Below are positions 1-7,367 of a DNA stretch of 32,155 nt, piece by piece. Both the position numbers and the translations under genes were made by a program. Position 1 is the first letter of the stretch. The number at the start of each line of letters is the position of its first letter. The stretch comes from Desulfobulbaceae bacterium (GTDB taxonomy: Bacteria > Desulfobacterota > Desulfobulbia > Desulfobulbales > Desulfobulbaceae), in the NCBI GenBank assembly GCA_011389815.1, contig JAABTP010000005.1:35985-68139 (forward strand), given 5' to 3'. The notes beneath the pieces are model-generated. The model worked only from the letters and a program-made list of their open reading frames with translations. It made no database searches and was not told the origin of the DNA.

Positions 1-91
1 GGAGAACCCTGAAAGGGTTCCGCTATACCAGGCCGGGGTAACACCCCGGAATCTCTGCTGCCTGCCTGTACGGGCACGGCATGCCGTGCCC
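1..91. repeat. Palindromic REP-like intergenic repeat, copy 1
   Basis: The stretch next to the TPR gene's stop codon is made of short inverted repeats. The clearest is a perfect 20-bp palindrome at 72-91 (GGGCACGGCATGCCGTGCCC). GGGAACC/GGTTCC-like and CCGGGGTAACACCCCGG hairpins lie at about 5-51. The part at 53-89 is shared with 1318-1349, with an extra CCTG here. This is seen directly. It resembles dispersed REP-type hairpin repeats, but no mobilising gene is visible. Confidence 0.65.
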
Positions 92-1192
92 CTACCCCTT
101 CTCCTTAATCCCCTCCAGAATGGCGTGGATAACAGCACCATCCTCGTAATCCAGTGACTCGCAGAGGGTATCCTCATCGCGCTCGCCGTCAAGGATGCGC
201 TGAATGGCCTCAACAAGATCCTCCCAGCCCAGTTCAATCAACTCTTCCAGACCTGCCTCCAGCTCATCTTGCAACTCTGGAGTGATACATGCCTCCACGA
301 CTGCATAAATTATCGCCTCATTCTCCTGAAGCTGCTGCTGCCAGCCAGGAGAGGCCAGATACGCCTGCCTGCTCCTGGCCCGGTACTCGGCAGCTTGGCT
401 GCTGTCGCCCTGCTGGTCGGCAATGCGGGCAAGCAGGGTGTAGGTCATCCATATCTGCATTGCTGCCGGGTCAAGGCTTTCGCTAATGGCCAGGGCTTCC
501 TCAGCATAGGCACGGGCCTCATCCAGACGGGCCGGGTTATTGGCTAAAAGGCTGGCAAGATTGTTCAGGGTACGGGCGATGCCGGGCTGCTCATCCGCTG
601 CCCGGAGGGCCTTTAATGCCTTGCGGAACCACTGCTCTGCCTCTTCATGGCGACCTGTATAACCACAGATTTGAGCGAGCTGTTGCCAGCTTGCGGCAGC
701 ACTGACGTTGCCCCCCAGCAAGCCCTGCTCCTCCATCAGCCGGGCTGCCTGCTGATAGGCCTGCTCTGCTGCCTCCCACTGCTCTGCCTGTTGATAGACA
801 ATACCAAGGTTGTGCGTATTCATAGCCTCTTGCATTGGTTCGTCTATGCTCCGAAAAAGGGTAATTGCTTCCTTGCAGCACTCCTCCGCCTCTACCAGTT
901 CGGCCTGTCTTCGAGCCAGGGTGCCGAGCTGGCTTTTGCTTACCGCAACCTCCCGCTTATCACCCAGCTTTTCAGAAATCTCCAGGCCTGCCTGATAGGC
1001 TTCTTTTGCCCCGCTGTAGTCGCCTTGATCACGCAGTACATCAGCCAGATCCATCCAGGCTGAGCTGGTCTGCCGCCGCACCCCGTCGCTCCGCTCCAAC
1101 CGGGCTAATTCGGTCAGCTTCTGCCGGTAGAGCTGTTCTTTCTCAAAAAGAAGCTGTGCTCTTGCTGATTGTGTTGTTTCCATTTTCATCAT
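92..1192 (-). CDS. Tetratricopeptide-repeat protein (TPR half of a CHAT/TPR pair)
   Basis: A soluble protein of up to 366 residues without signal peptide or membrane segment. Residues about 40-290 hold successive 40-residue TPR units typical of the kinesin-light-chain-like class: A-W-x-x-L-A-x-x-x-x-x-x-G-D/R-x-x-E-A patterns recur at about 45, 85, 125, 170 and 210. The last 80 residues form an acidic helical tail. GGAGG directly abuts ATGATG, so the third ATG at 1183 (nine bases downstream of the Shine-Dalgarno) may be the real start. TPR arrays bind proteins. The CHAT fragment upstream on the same strand suggests this was the sensor or partner half of a CHAT-TPR protein (inference). Its target is unknown. 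Confidence 0.8.
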   Translation of the reverse strand: MMKMETTQSARAQLLFEKEQLYRQKLTELARLERSDGVRRQTSSAWMDLADVLRDQGDYSGAKEAYQAGLEISEKLGDKREVAVSKSQLGTLARRQAELVEAEECCKEAITLFRSIDEPMQEAMNTHNLGIVYQQAEQWEAAEQAYQQAARLMEEQGLLGGNVSAAASWQQLAQICGYTGRHEEAEQWFRKALKALRAADEQPGIARTLNNLASLLANNPARLDEARAYAEEALAISESLDPAAMQIWMTYTLLARIADQQGDSSQAAEYRARSRQAYLASPGWQQQLQENEAIIYAVVEACITPELQDELEAGLEELIELGWEDLVEAIQRILDGERDEDTLCESLDYEDGAVIHAILEGIKEKG

Positions 1193-1254
1193 CCTCCATA
1201 CTGTTGAATCGGTAAATTAATGCCCCTGTTTTCTCTTCTCTGGTGGCACATACC

Positions 1255-1362
1255 ACCCTGCCCGGTGTTGAAACACCGGGCTATTCCCGGTGCTGTCCCT
1301 TTGGGACGCTGTTGCGAATCTGCTGCCTGCACGGGCACGGTATGCCGTGATCCACCCGTGCC
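1255..1362. repeat. Palindromic REP-like repeat, copy 2, ending the CHAT gene
   Basis: A group of hairpins: CCGGTGTTGAAACACCGG at about 1261-1280, a GTCCC/GGGAC hairpin at about 1296-1310, and GCACGGG...CCCGTGC at about 1330-1362 enclosing a near-palindrome (CACGGTATGCCGTG). The core at 1318-1349 matches the repeat at the window start. The CHAT reading frame runs into this repeat and stops inside it, so its last 25-30 codons are repeat-derived. Confidence 0.65.
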
Positions 1363-1946
1363 TGTTCCTGCTTTGCCAGGGCCGAGAGCACGGCATCGGC
1401 ATCGCGGCGGGGATCAATAAAGCCAGCTCCCTCCGGTCTGCTGACAATAAAGAGGAGATGCAGATTAAGCTTGGGCGCACGGGGCTGCGGGGTACGGGCA
1501 TCGCCTGCGCCGGGCAGTCCCCGCCGGATGGAGATGGGCGGGTTCTCGTTGACAAGAAAGGAGCCACCCGGCGTGTGGAGCAGCTCCCAGGGCAGAGTGA
1601 GCACGGCAGGTTCATCAGCAGCAATACTGAGGACGCGGCCCGGCTCGTTGCTCTCCAGGAAGCGGTCAAACAACTTGGCCGCCTTGCGCTCGTTATCCAG
1701 GGCCGCCTCGAACAGGGCGGTTCCCCAGACAGGCAGCCGCTCCTGCACGGCAACGGCCCGTGCATCATCCGGTTCAGCCGCATAGCTGGTTCCGTAGTCC
1801 TCCAGATACCAGCGCAGTTCTTTGAGATCGGCTTCCTTGAGGGGACTGGTGAACCCGGCAGGCGGGCTGTACTCCGCTGCCGCACCCAGCAGGGCAACGC
1901 TGACATGGGCAGCATCGGTGAAGGTCAGTTGCAGTTCTATGGACAT
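1281..1946 (-). CDS. Truncated CHAT-domain protein (N-terminal part only)
   Basis: A 221-residue frame with a good Shine-Dalgarno (AAGGAG, nine bases before ATG). Residues about 110-185 carry the start of a CHAT caspase-like domain: the LPWELLHTPGGSFLVNE and PISIRRGLP stretches, then LHLLFIVSRPE and a DPRRDADAVLSAL helix. The catalytic His and Cys motifs of CHAT peptidases lie farther downstream and are absent; the frame instead enters a palindromic repeat and ends. The product is therefore probably catalytically dead, or the rest has been deleted. Known CHAT proteins act in signalling and defence, often fused to TPRs, and a TPR gene follows 88 bases on. The truncation is seen directly; loss of function is inferred. 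Confidence 0.72.
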   Translation of the reverse strand: MSIELQLTFTDAAHVSVALLGAAAEYSPPAGFTSPLKEADLKELRWYLEDYGTSYAAEPDDARAVAVQERLPVWGTALFEAALDNERKAAKLFDRFLESNEPGRVLSIAADEPAVLTLPWELLHTPGGSFLVNENPPISIRRGLPGAGDARTPQPRAPKLNLHLLFIVSRPEGAGFIDPRRDADAVLSALAKQEQARVDHGIPCPCRQQIRNSVPKGQHRE

Positions 1947-2376
1947 GGTATCAGGCTCCTTAAGGACTGTAGAGTGGTATCTGTCAGGTTATCATGAAAA
2001 CAGCATAACCGTAGAACAATAACAGAAGAACAGGCATTGCCCCAGAAGAAAATACCAGAAAGATTCCTTGAAGTTTATCTATAGCATGGTGATTACCGGG
2101 GAGCGATACAAAGGAAGAAGAGAAGAAAATATACTGAGCAAGAGATATTTTCCAGATTGCTATACGATTATTTTTATGTTAGTACGAACTCTTTTTGTTA
2201 AAAGTTGCTTGAAGATAAAGAAGAGATATTTTGTTAAATCAGTTACTAGGTACCACAACGAGGGAGTTGACAGGGTGCCACAAGATGGTGTATGAACTAT
2301 GATCTAATTTCATGAACGCTATGGTCGATTTACTTGAGTATCGGCTTTTGGTTTTTCTTTAACTGAGGAGAATATA
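1947..2376. other. Divergent intergenic region, no convincing gene
   Basis: About 430 bases between the start of the CHAT gene (minus) and psrA (plus). It is A/T-rich. The 12-mer AAGAGATATTTT occurs twice (2140-2151 and 2221-2232). A short frame at 2068-2295 has no ribosome-binding site and no recognisable product. A candidate promoter for the psr operon is listed separately. Confidence 0.6.
2267..2296 (+). promoter_or_regulatory. Candidate sigma70-type promoter for psrABC
   Basis: A perfect -35 TTGACA (2267-2272), an 18-base spacer and TATGAA (2291-2296) as a -10 element, about 80 bases before the psrA start. This is the best match in the region. The -10 is only moderate. Confidence 0.4.
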
Positions 2377-4587
2377 ATGGCTTTTTCGAGGAGGAATTTT
2401 CTCAAATTTGCCGCCATGTCCGCTGGAGGCGCAGTGCTTGCCGACACCCCTTTTATTTCCGCTGAAGCCAGAGCAAAGGCTGAGGGAGGGAATGTAAAGT
2501 ACGTGCCAACCAGCTGTGAGATGTGCTTCTGGAAATGCGGGGCTATTGCCAAAGTAGTTGATGGCAAGGTGGTTAAACTGGAGGGGAATCCGTATCATCC
2601 CCAGAGCCGGGGTAAACTCTGTGCCCGTGGTCAGGGGGGGATAGGTCAACTGTATGATGAGGACCGGCTGAAGCACCCCATGATTCTTGAAGGTAAACGG
2701 GGCGAAGGCAAGTACAGGAAAGCAAGCTGGGACGAAGCGCTTGACTATGTGGCAAAGAAGATGAAAGCCATTGCTGCAAAGCATGGCCCGGAAGCCATTG
2801 CCATGATGTCCCATGGCTCTTCTGGTGATTATATCACTAATGTCTTGAAGGCAATGGGATCTCGCAATATTGCCTTCCCGTCGTTTGCCCAGTGTAAGGG
2901 AATTCGTGATGAGGCATGGCTGCTGACCTATGGCCATAAGCCCGGTTCCAGCTGTGAGCAGGTTGATCTTGAAAACAGCCGTGTTATTGTTCTTATCGGT
3001 ACCCATTTGGGCGAGAATATGCATAACTCGCAGAATCAGGAGTTTGCCGAGGCTGTTGGTCGTGGGGCCAAGATCATTTGTGTGGATCCCCGTTACTCCA
3101 CTGCAGCTTCCAAGTCTTCGTTTTGGCTGCCTATCAAGCCGGGAACCGATACAGCCTTGCTGCTGGCCTGGATCAATATCGTGATCAGTGAAGAACTGTA
3201 TGATAAGGAGTATGTTGAAAAATATACTGTGGGTCTTGAGGAAGTCAAAGAAGCGGTCAAAAAGTATACCCCGGAATGGGCTGCTCAGGAAACAGAGCTT
3301 CCCATGCGCCAGATTATTGAGTCGGTTCACGAGCTTTGTCGTTATGCACCTAATGTTGTTGTGCATCCGGGACGCCATTATTCCTGGTACGGCAATGACA
3401 CCCAGCGTGCCCGTGCTGTGGCGATTCTGAATGCCCTGCTTGGAACCTGGGGACGGAAAGGCGGAATGTGGTTGCCTCCCAAGGCAAAATTTGCCAAATT
3501 TAATGACGGTGCGCCAGCCTATCCTCCTGCCAGTAAACCTCCGCTGATAAGAGGTGATTTTCCCTTTGCTGGCGGTGCTGGTGTAACCCAGGTTCTCCGT
3601 GATGCCACTATCACAGGGAACCCCTATCCGATTAAGGCATGGTTTGTTGCTGGGACCAACCTGATGAAAGCCCTGCCGAATCAGGAAAAGACTCAAGATG
3701 CCATTGATAATCTGGATCTGCTGGTCGCTGTTGATATTATGCCAACAGAAACCGTGATGCTGGCTGATGTGATCCTGCCTGAATGTACCTATCTGGAGCG
3801 TCATGACGGCTTGTATAAGATCAAAACCCGTGAGGCTGGAGTTGCAATCCGTCAGCCTGCTGTTGAGCCTATGTATGAAACCAAACCTGCCTGGTGGATC
3901 GGCAGTGAGCTTTGCAAGAAGTTGGGGCTTGATCAGTATGCAGTCAAAGGTAACGGTATGGATGCCTGGGAAGGTCGGATGCGTCGACAGGCCAAGGCCT
4001 GGGGTATTGATTTTGATAAGCTCTCCAAGGACACTGGCTATGTGACCATCCCCGGCAGTGAACGACCCTATATTACAGCGGATAACCAGCCGTTTTTTGA
4101 TACCTTTTCCGAGAAAATTAATCTGTACAGCGAGGCCTTGGAAGAAGAAGGCTTTGATCCCGTTCCCCAGTATGAGGAGGTTGAACAGCCCCCAAAGGAC
4201 ATGTTTCGTCTGATATACGGTCGTAGTCCGGTCCATACCTTCAGTCGAACCATCAACACCCAGTGGCTTTGGGAACTTCAGAAGGAAAATGAGGTCTGGC
4301 TGAATAAAAAAGAGGCCAAGCGCCTTGGGGTAAAAAATGGTCAGTATGTTCGCTTGGAAAATCAGGACGGTATGCGATGCAATAAGATTAAAGCAAAGGT
4401 CACTGAGCGTATCCGTCATGACTGTGTGTACATGGTTCATGGTTTTGGTCATAACGCTCCACAGATGACACGGGCAGATGGGAGCGGTGCTGATGATCAA
4501 AAGCTGATAACCAAATATATCGAAGATCCGATTACCGGCGGTACCGGAATGCGGGTTAACTTTGTTAAGATAATTAAGGAGGCCTGA
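2377..4587 (+). CDS. psrA: Polysulfide/thiosulfate reductase-type molybdopterin subunit, Tat-exported
   Basis: A 736-residue catalytic subunit of the DMSO-reductase superfamily. A twin-arginine signal (SRRNFLKF, residues 4-11) sends the folded enzyme to the periplasm. The N-terminal [4Fe-4S] site is Cys47, Cys50, Cys54 and Cys82. Cys173 in FPSFAQCKGIRDE is at the position of the molybdenum-ligating Cys of PsrA/PhsA. The C-terminal molybdopterin-dinucleotide-binding domain (about 610-736) is intact. Length fits PsrA/PhsA (about 730-760). GAGGAG lies seven bases before ATG. The two following genes supply the Fe-S and quinone subunits. The family reduces polysulfide or thiosulfate with quinol electrons; in sulfide-oxidising or disproportionating relatives the complex may run in reverse (inference). 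Substrate cannot be fixed from sequence: tetrathionate or arsenate-type relatives are less likely but not excluded. Confidence 0.88.
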   Translation: MAFSRRNFLKFAAMSAGGAVLADTPFISAEARAKAEGGNVKYVPTSCEMCFWKCGAIAKVVDGKVVKLEGNPYHPQSRGKLCARGQGGIGQLYDEDRLKHPMILEGKRGEGKYRKASWDEALDYVAKKMKAIAAKHGPEAIAMMSHGSSGDYITNVLKAMGSRNIAFPSFAQCKGIRDEAWLLTYGHKPGSSCEQVDLENSRVIVLIGTHLGENMHNSQNQEFAEAVGRGAKIICVDPRYSTAASKSSFWLPIKPGTDTALLLAWINIVISEELYDKEYVEKYTVGLEEVKEAVKKYTPEWAAQETELPMRQIIESVHELCRYAPNVVVHPGRHYSWYGNDTQRARAVAILNALLGTWGRKGGMWLPPKAKFAKFNDGAPAYPPASKPPLIRGDFPFAGGAGVTQVLRDATITGNPYPIKAWFVAGTNLMKALPNQEKTQDAIDNLDLLVAVDIMPTETVMLADVILPECTYLERHDGLYKIKTREAGVAIRQPAVEPMYETKPAWWIGSELCKKLGLDQYAVKGNGMDAWEGRMRRQAKAWGIDFDKLSKDTGYVTIPGSERPYITADNQPFFDTFSEKINLYSEALEEEGFDPVPQYEEVEQPPKDMFRLIYGRSPVHTFSRTINTQWLWELQKENEVWLNKKEAKRLGVKNGQYVRLENQDGMRCNKIKAKVTERIRHDCVYMVHGFGHNAPQMTRADGSGADDQKLITKYIEDPITGGTGMRVNFVKIIKEA

Positions 4588-4588
4588 T

Positions 4589-5146
4589 ATGCCCAGATAC
4601 GCCATGGTCATTGACCAGTCAAGATGCATCGGCTGCATGGCATGTGTGGTGGCATGCAAGCGCGAAAACGATGTGCCGCCGGAACATTACCGCACCCGGG
4701 TGCTTGAAATGGTACAGGGCACCTTTCCTGACCTGACCACAGAGATGCGCTCTGAGCTTTGTAATCATTGTGATAAAGCCCCTTGTGTGAACATCTGTCC
4801 CACCGGAGCTTCCCATCACGAAGAAGACGGTACAGTTCAGATTGACCGTAAGAAATGTGTTGGTTGTAAGGCCTGTATTACTTCCTGCCCGTATAACGCC
4901 CGTCATATTAATAAGGAACTCGGGGTTGCTGATAAATGCACTTTCTGTCAGCACCGTTTGATTGAAGGGAAAAAACCAGCCTGTGTTGCCACCTGTGTGG
5001 GTGGTTCCCGGATTTTTGGTGATCTTGACGATCCCAACAGTGAAATATCTGTGCTTCTTCGTAAGACCAGTCATCGGGTTCTCAAAAAGTCGATCGGAAC
5101 TGGCCCGAATGTCTATTATATTAACCAGTATCCTACAAGATCGTAA
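4589..5146 (+). CDS. psrB: Four-cluster [4Fe-4S] ferredoxin subunit (PsrB-like)
   Basis: A 185-residue electron-transfer subunit with sixteen cysteines in four groups: Cys13/16/19/23, Cys58/61/66/70, Cys90/93/96/100 and Cys117/120/132/136. This is the pattern of PsrB, PhsB, DmsB and NrfC subunits with four [4Fe-4S] clusters. There is no signal peptide, so it would be co-exported with the Tat-tagged PsrA by hitchhiking, as known for this family. It starts one base after the psrA stop with AAGGAGG as Shine-Dalgarno, which implies translational coupling. Role: passing electrons between the molybdenum subunit and the membrane NrfD subunit. Family assignment is very secure; the substrate name follows PsrA. 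Confidence 0.88.
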   Translation: MPRYAMVIDQSRCIGCMACVVACKRENDVPPEHYRTRVLEMVQGTFPDLTTEMRSELCNHCDKAPCVNICPTGASHHEEDGTVQIDRKKCVGCKACITSCPYNARHINKELGVADKCTFCQHRLIEGKKPACVATCVGGSRIFGDLDDPNSEISVLLRKTSHRVLKKSIGTGPNVYYINQYPTRS

Positions 5147-5158
5147 GGAGGAGATACC

Positions 5159-6142
5159 ATGGAACTGAGTATTACCGGCACCAATGCCATTACCTATCCG
5201 GTCGTGCATGTCTGGGACTGGCGGGTAGCCATTTATCTCTTTCTCGGCGGTCTTGCTGGCGGGTTAATGACGATGAGTGCGATTAACTATCTGCGTCCAG
5301 GAAAAAAATGTGGTCCTATGCAGAGCGTCTGCTGCTGGCAGATTCCGGTGTTGGCACCGATTCTCTTATCTATAGGCCTGTTTTTTCTCTGGCTGGATCT
5401 TGAGCGGAAATTGCACGGGCATTTGTTTTATATGACCTTTAAACCGCTTTCTCCCATGAGCTGGGGTGCATGGATTGTCCTGATCATCTATCCCTTGATG
5501 ATCCTTTACGCCTTAGCAGCCCTGCCAGATGAGGTGAAGGTGCGAATCAAGAATGCCTTTATCAAAAATACAGCAGATGCTTTGGCACCGCATCTGGCAA
5601 AGCTGGCAAAATTTAACCTGGTGTTCGGTGTGTTGTTGGCTATCTACACCGGTATTCTACTGAGTACCTTTGTGGCCCGACCGCTTTGGAACTCGGCTAT
5701 CCTGCCCCTTCTTTTCCTGGCCAGTGGTATGAGTACAGGGGCTGCGGTGATGATTATTGTGGCTAAGAATAAAGAGGTTAAACTTTTCTTTACAAAGCTG
5801 GACATCTGGCTGATCCTGGGAGAGCTTCTAATTATTGCTCTGCTCTTCTACGGTCATTATACCGGTGATGCAGCTCATCAGGCAGCAATCATGCCGTTCT
5901 TTAACTCTTCTCATGATACCTTTCCGTATTTCCTGAGTATTGTGACGATCGGGATTGTTTTACCTCTGGCAATTGTGATGAAGTTTCTTGAGGTCACGGG
6001 TAAACATACTGATGAGGTTACCGGCTTTGGGCTTTTCCTGATGAATAGCAGTGCTGTTCTTGTTCTTATTGGTGGTGCTGTTATTCGTTTTGCCTTGGTC
6101 TATGCAGGTCAGCTTTCAGGCTATGGGTATGTGATGATGTAA
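5159..6142 (+). CDS. psrC: NrfD/PsrC-type integral membrane quinone subunit
   Basis: A 327-residue hydrophobic protein with about eight or nine predicted membrane helices, for example in the stretches around residues 17-40, 60-80, 100-120, 150-170, 180-200, 215-235, 255-280 and 295-320. It belongs to the NrfD/PsrC family, which binds quinone in the membrane and has no haem. AAGGAGG lies seven bases before ATG, 12 bases after psrB. It would anchor PsrAB on the periplasmic face and exchange electrons with menaquinone. A strong terminator follows, so the operon is psrABC only; no maturation chaperone gene is adjacent. Confidence 0.87.
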   Translation: MELSITGTNAITYPVVHVWDWRVAIYLFLGGLAGGLMTMSAINYLRPGKKCGPMQSVCCWQIPVLAPILLSIGLFFLWLDLERKLHGHLFYMTFKPLSPMSWGAWIVLIIYPLMILYALAALPDEVKVRIKNAFIKNTADALAPHLAKLAKFNLVFGVLLAIYTGILLSTFVARPLWNSAILPLLFLASGMSTGAAVMIIVAKNKEVKLFFTKLDIWLILGELLIIALLFYGHYTGDAAHQAAIMPFFNSSHDTFPYFLSIVTIGIVLPLAIVMKFLEVTGKHTDEVTGFGLFLMNSSAVLVLIGGAVIRFALVYAGQLSGYGYVMM

Positions 6143-6211
6143 CCTTGTTCTGATCCATTGGCTCGGTATAAGACATAACCTCCTCCTGTCCTGTCCTTTT
6201 GAGGATGGGAT

Positions 6212-6255
6212 AAAAAAACCGCCGTGTTGCAAATGCAGCATGGTGGTTTTTTTTT
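6212..6255. terminator. Rho-independent terminator after psrC
   Basis: A 14-16-bp stem with several G-U pairs (left arm 6215-6230, loop AAAT 6231-6234, right arm 6235-6250) is followed by nine T on the plus strand and preceded by seven A. It can therefore work in both directions, which suits its place between convergent transcription units. Confidence 0.88.
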
Positions 6256-6332
6256 GTTGGTAGGCCTTTGGCGAGCACATCTTTCTCTTGTTCATTTCCT
6301 GTACAGACATAGTAAATTAACGCTTCTCAAGC

Positions 6333-6540
6333 GTAACCGTATTCACCCCCTCCCCTCATTCCACACAAAAAAACTGGACAAAAAAAGAGGATCACGATAG
6401 CCTAACCGTCAGAATGTTTTTTACGAGATCTATCCGTGGAAATATCTCGCTGAGGTTATCACGGCTCGGCGTCAGGGTCTGGATGTACCTCCTCTGCCTC
6501 TTGCTGCGTAAAAAAATGAGAGGGGTCTGAACGGGGTTAC
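6333..6540. mobile_element. 208-bp IS66-like deletion derivative (MITE-like)
   Basis: The element starts GTAACCGTATTCACCCCCTC (6333) and ends with the inverted counterpart, whose reverse complement begins GTAACCCCGTTCAGACCCCT (6540 inward). The inverted repeats run about 25 bp and are imperfect. GTAA at the tips is characteristic of IS66-family ends. The interior keeps only a 3' transposase-like tail: an open frame to the stop at 6509-6511 whose end reads EVITARRQGLDVPPLPLAA. The left 80 bp closely match the last 77 bases of the window. No 8-bp target duplication is visible (TCTCAAGC before, ACAGGGGT after), so it is old or rearranged. Ends and boundaries are seen directly; the family name rests on the GTAA tips and the tail. 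Confidence 0.65.
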
Positions 6541-6755
6541 ACAGGGGTGCCAGCTTTTCGTCCCAATGAGGTGTAAAAGGGTAGGGCTTATTTGCCAAAA
6601 TACCCTTGGACTCCACAGCATTGACAAGGCCGATCGGTACACCGATCACCAGGTCAGAGGTGAAAACTCGGTAGGCCCGATCTCGGATCAATAATCCGAA
6701 AACTCTCTGCTTTGATCTCCAGCGGCCCTATCTTTTGTATTTCCGGTAAGTTCAT
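6541..6755 (-). pseudogene. cbiC: Remnant of precorrin-8X methylmutase
   Basis: On the minus strand an ATG at 6755 opens a frame whose residues EIKAESFRIID match the start of CbiC/CobH. It soon stops. Another frame continues with VIGVPIGLVNAVESKGILAN, the glycine-rich core of the same family, and a third gives SLGRKAGTPV, the next conserved block. The remnant therefore carries an internal deletion of roughly 100 codons, a frameshift near 6565-6570, and loss of the 3' end exactly where the IS66-like element begins (6540). CbiC moves a methyl group to make hydrogenobyrinate/cobyrinate in cobalamin synthesis. No other cobalamin gene is in the window. This is a decayed gene, not a functional one. 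Confidence 0.78.
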
Positions 6756-6764
6756 AAAATGAGA

Positions 6765-7367
6765 TCAATCTGAAATATTTTCCGTTTCAATACGCGCCAT
6801 CGCCTCTTTGTAACAATTGGGACAAACCCCGTGACTGAACATTGCCTTAGAATGTTCGGAAATATACTCTTCCACCTGTTGCCAATAGCCTTCATCATTG
6901 CGAATCTGTTTGCAATACGAACAAATAGGAAGGATGCCGGTCAGGGTTTTTATCTCCTCCAGAGCCTGTTCCAGCTCTTTTTCCCGTTTTCGCAGGGTAA
7001 TATGGGTATTAATGCGGGCAAGCACCTCTGCCTGTTGAAAAGGTTTGGTAATATAATCAACCGCTCCTGCTGCAAAGCCTGCCATTTTATCACCAACACT
7101 GTCCAGTGCTGTCATAAAAATGATCGGCAGGGTAGCCTGATTTTTATCTTCCTTGATTTTCCTGCATATCTCAAAACCATTTATTCCCGGCATCATCACG
7201 TCCAGGAGAATAAGGTCGGGTTGGATTTTTGGGAGAATATCTAATGCTCTTTGCCCACTGTCCACCATATATACCCGGTAATCATGCTCCTGTAAAAAAG
7301 AAAGCAGTACCTTGAGGTTGGCAGGTTGATCATCAACTACAAGGATTGCGTCTTGTTCGGGTTGCAT
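6765..7367 (-). CDS. Response regulator: receiver domain with Cys-containing C-terminal tail
   Basis: A 200-residue protein. Residues about 7-122 form a CheY-like receiver (ILVVDDQ acidic pocket, phospho-acceptor Asp in LILLDVMMPG, Thr in FMTAL, Lys in TKPFQ). A short coiled coil follows, then a tail with CSYCKQIRND and CPNCYKE, a pattern often found at the end of receiver-only regulators in Deltaproteobacteria. There is no DNA-binding domain, so output is probably protein-protein contact. Its start overlaps the end of the hybrid kinase by 31 bases, which makes it the last gene of the sensory operon. The four cysteines could bind a metal, but this is not established. Confidence 0.88.
   Translation of the reverse strand: MQPEQDAILVVDDQPANLKVLLSFLQEHDYRVYMVDSGQRALDILPKIQPDLILLDVMMPGINGFEICRKIKEDKNQATLPIIFMTALDSVGDKMAGFAAGAVDYITKPFQQAEVLARINTHITLRKREKELEQALEEIKTLTGILPICSYCKQIRNDEGYWQQVEEYISEHSKAMFSHGVCPNCYKEAMARIETENISD

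Noticed and set aside
2068-2295. A 75-codon gene upstream of psrA
   Set aside because: No ribosome-binding site, no recognisable product, and low-complexity A/T-rich sequence overlapping the promoter candidate.
2359-4659. A 766-codon open frame antisense to psrA
   Set aside because: It mirrors the whole psrA gene, matches no family, and the plus-strand frame has all motifs, a signal peptide and a Shine-Dalgarno.
6325-6548. 8-bp target duplication flanking the IS66-like element
   Set aside because: The flanking octamers TCTCAAGC and ACAGGGGT differ, so no duplication can be claimed.
6392-6691. A 99-codon minus-strand gene
   Set aside because: It joins a cbiC fragment to the interior of the IS66-like element through a shared open frame; it is an accidental fusion.
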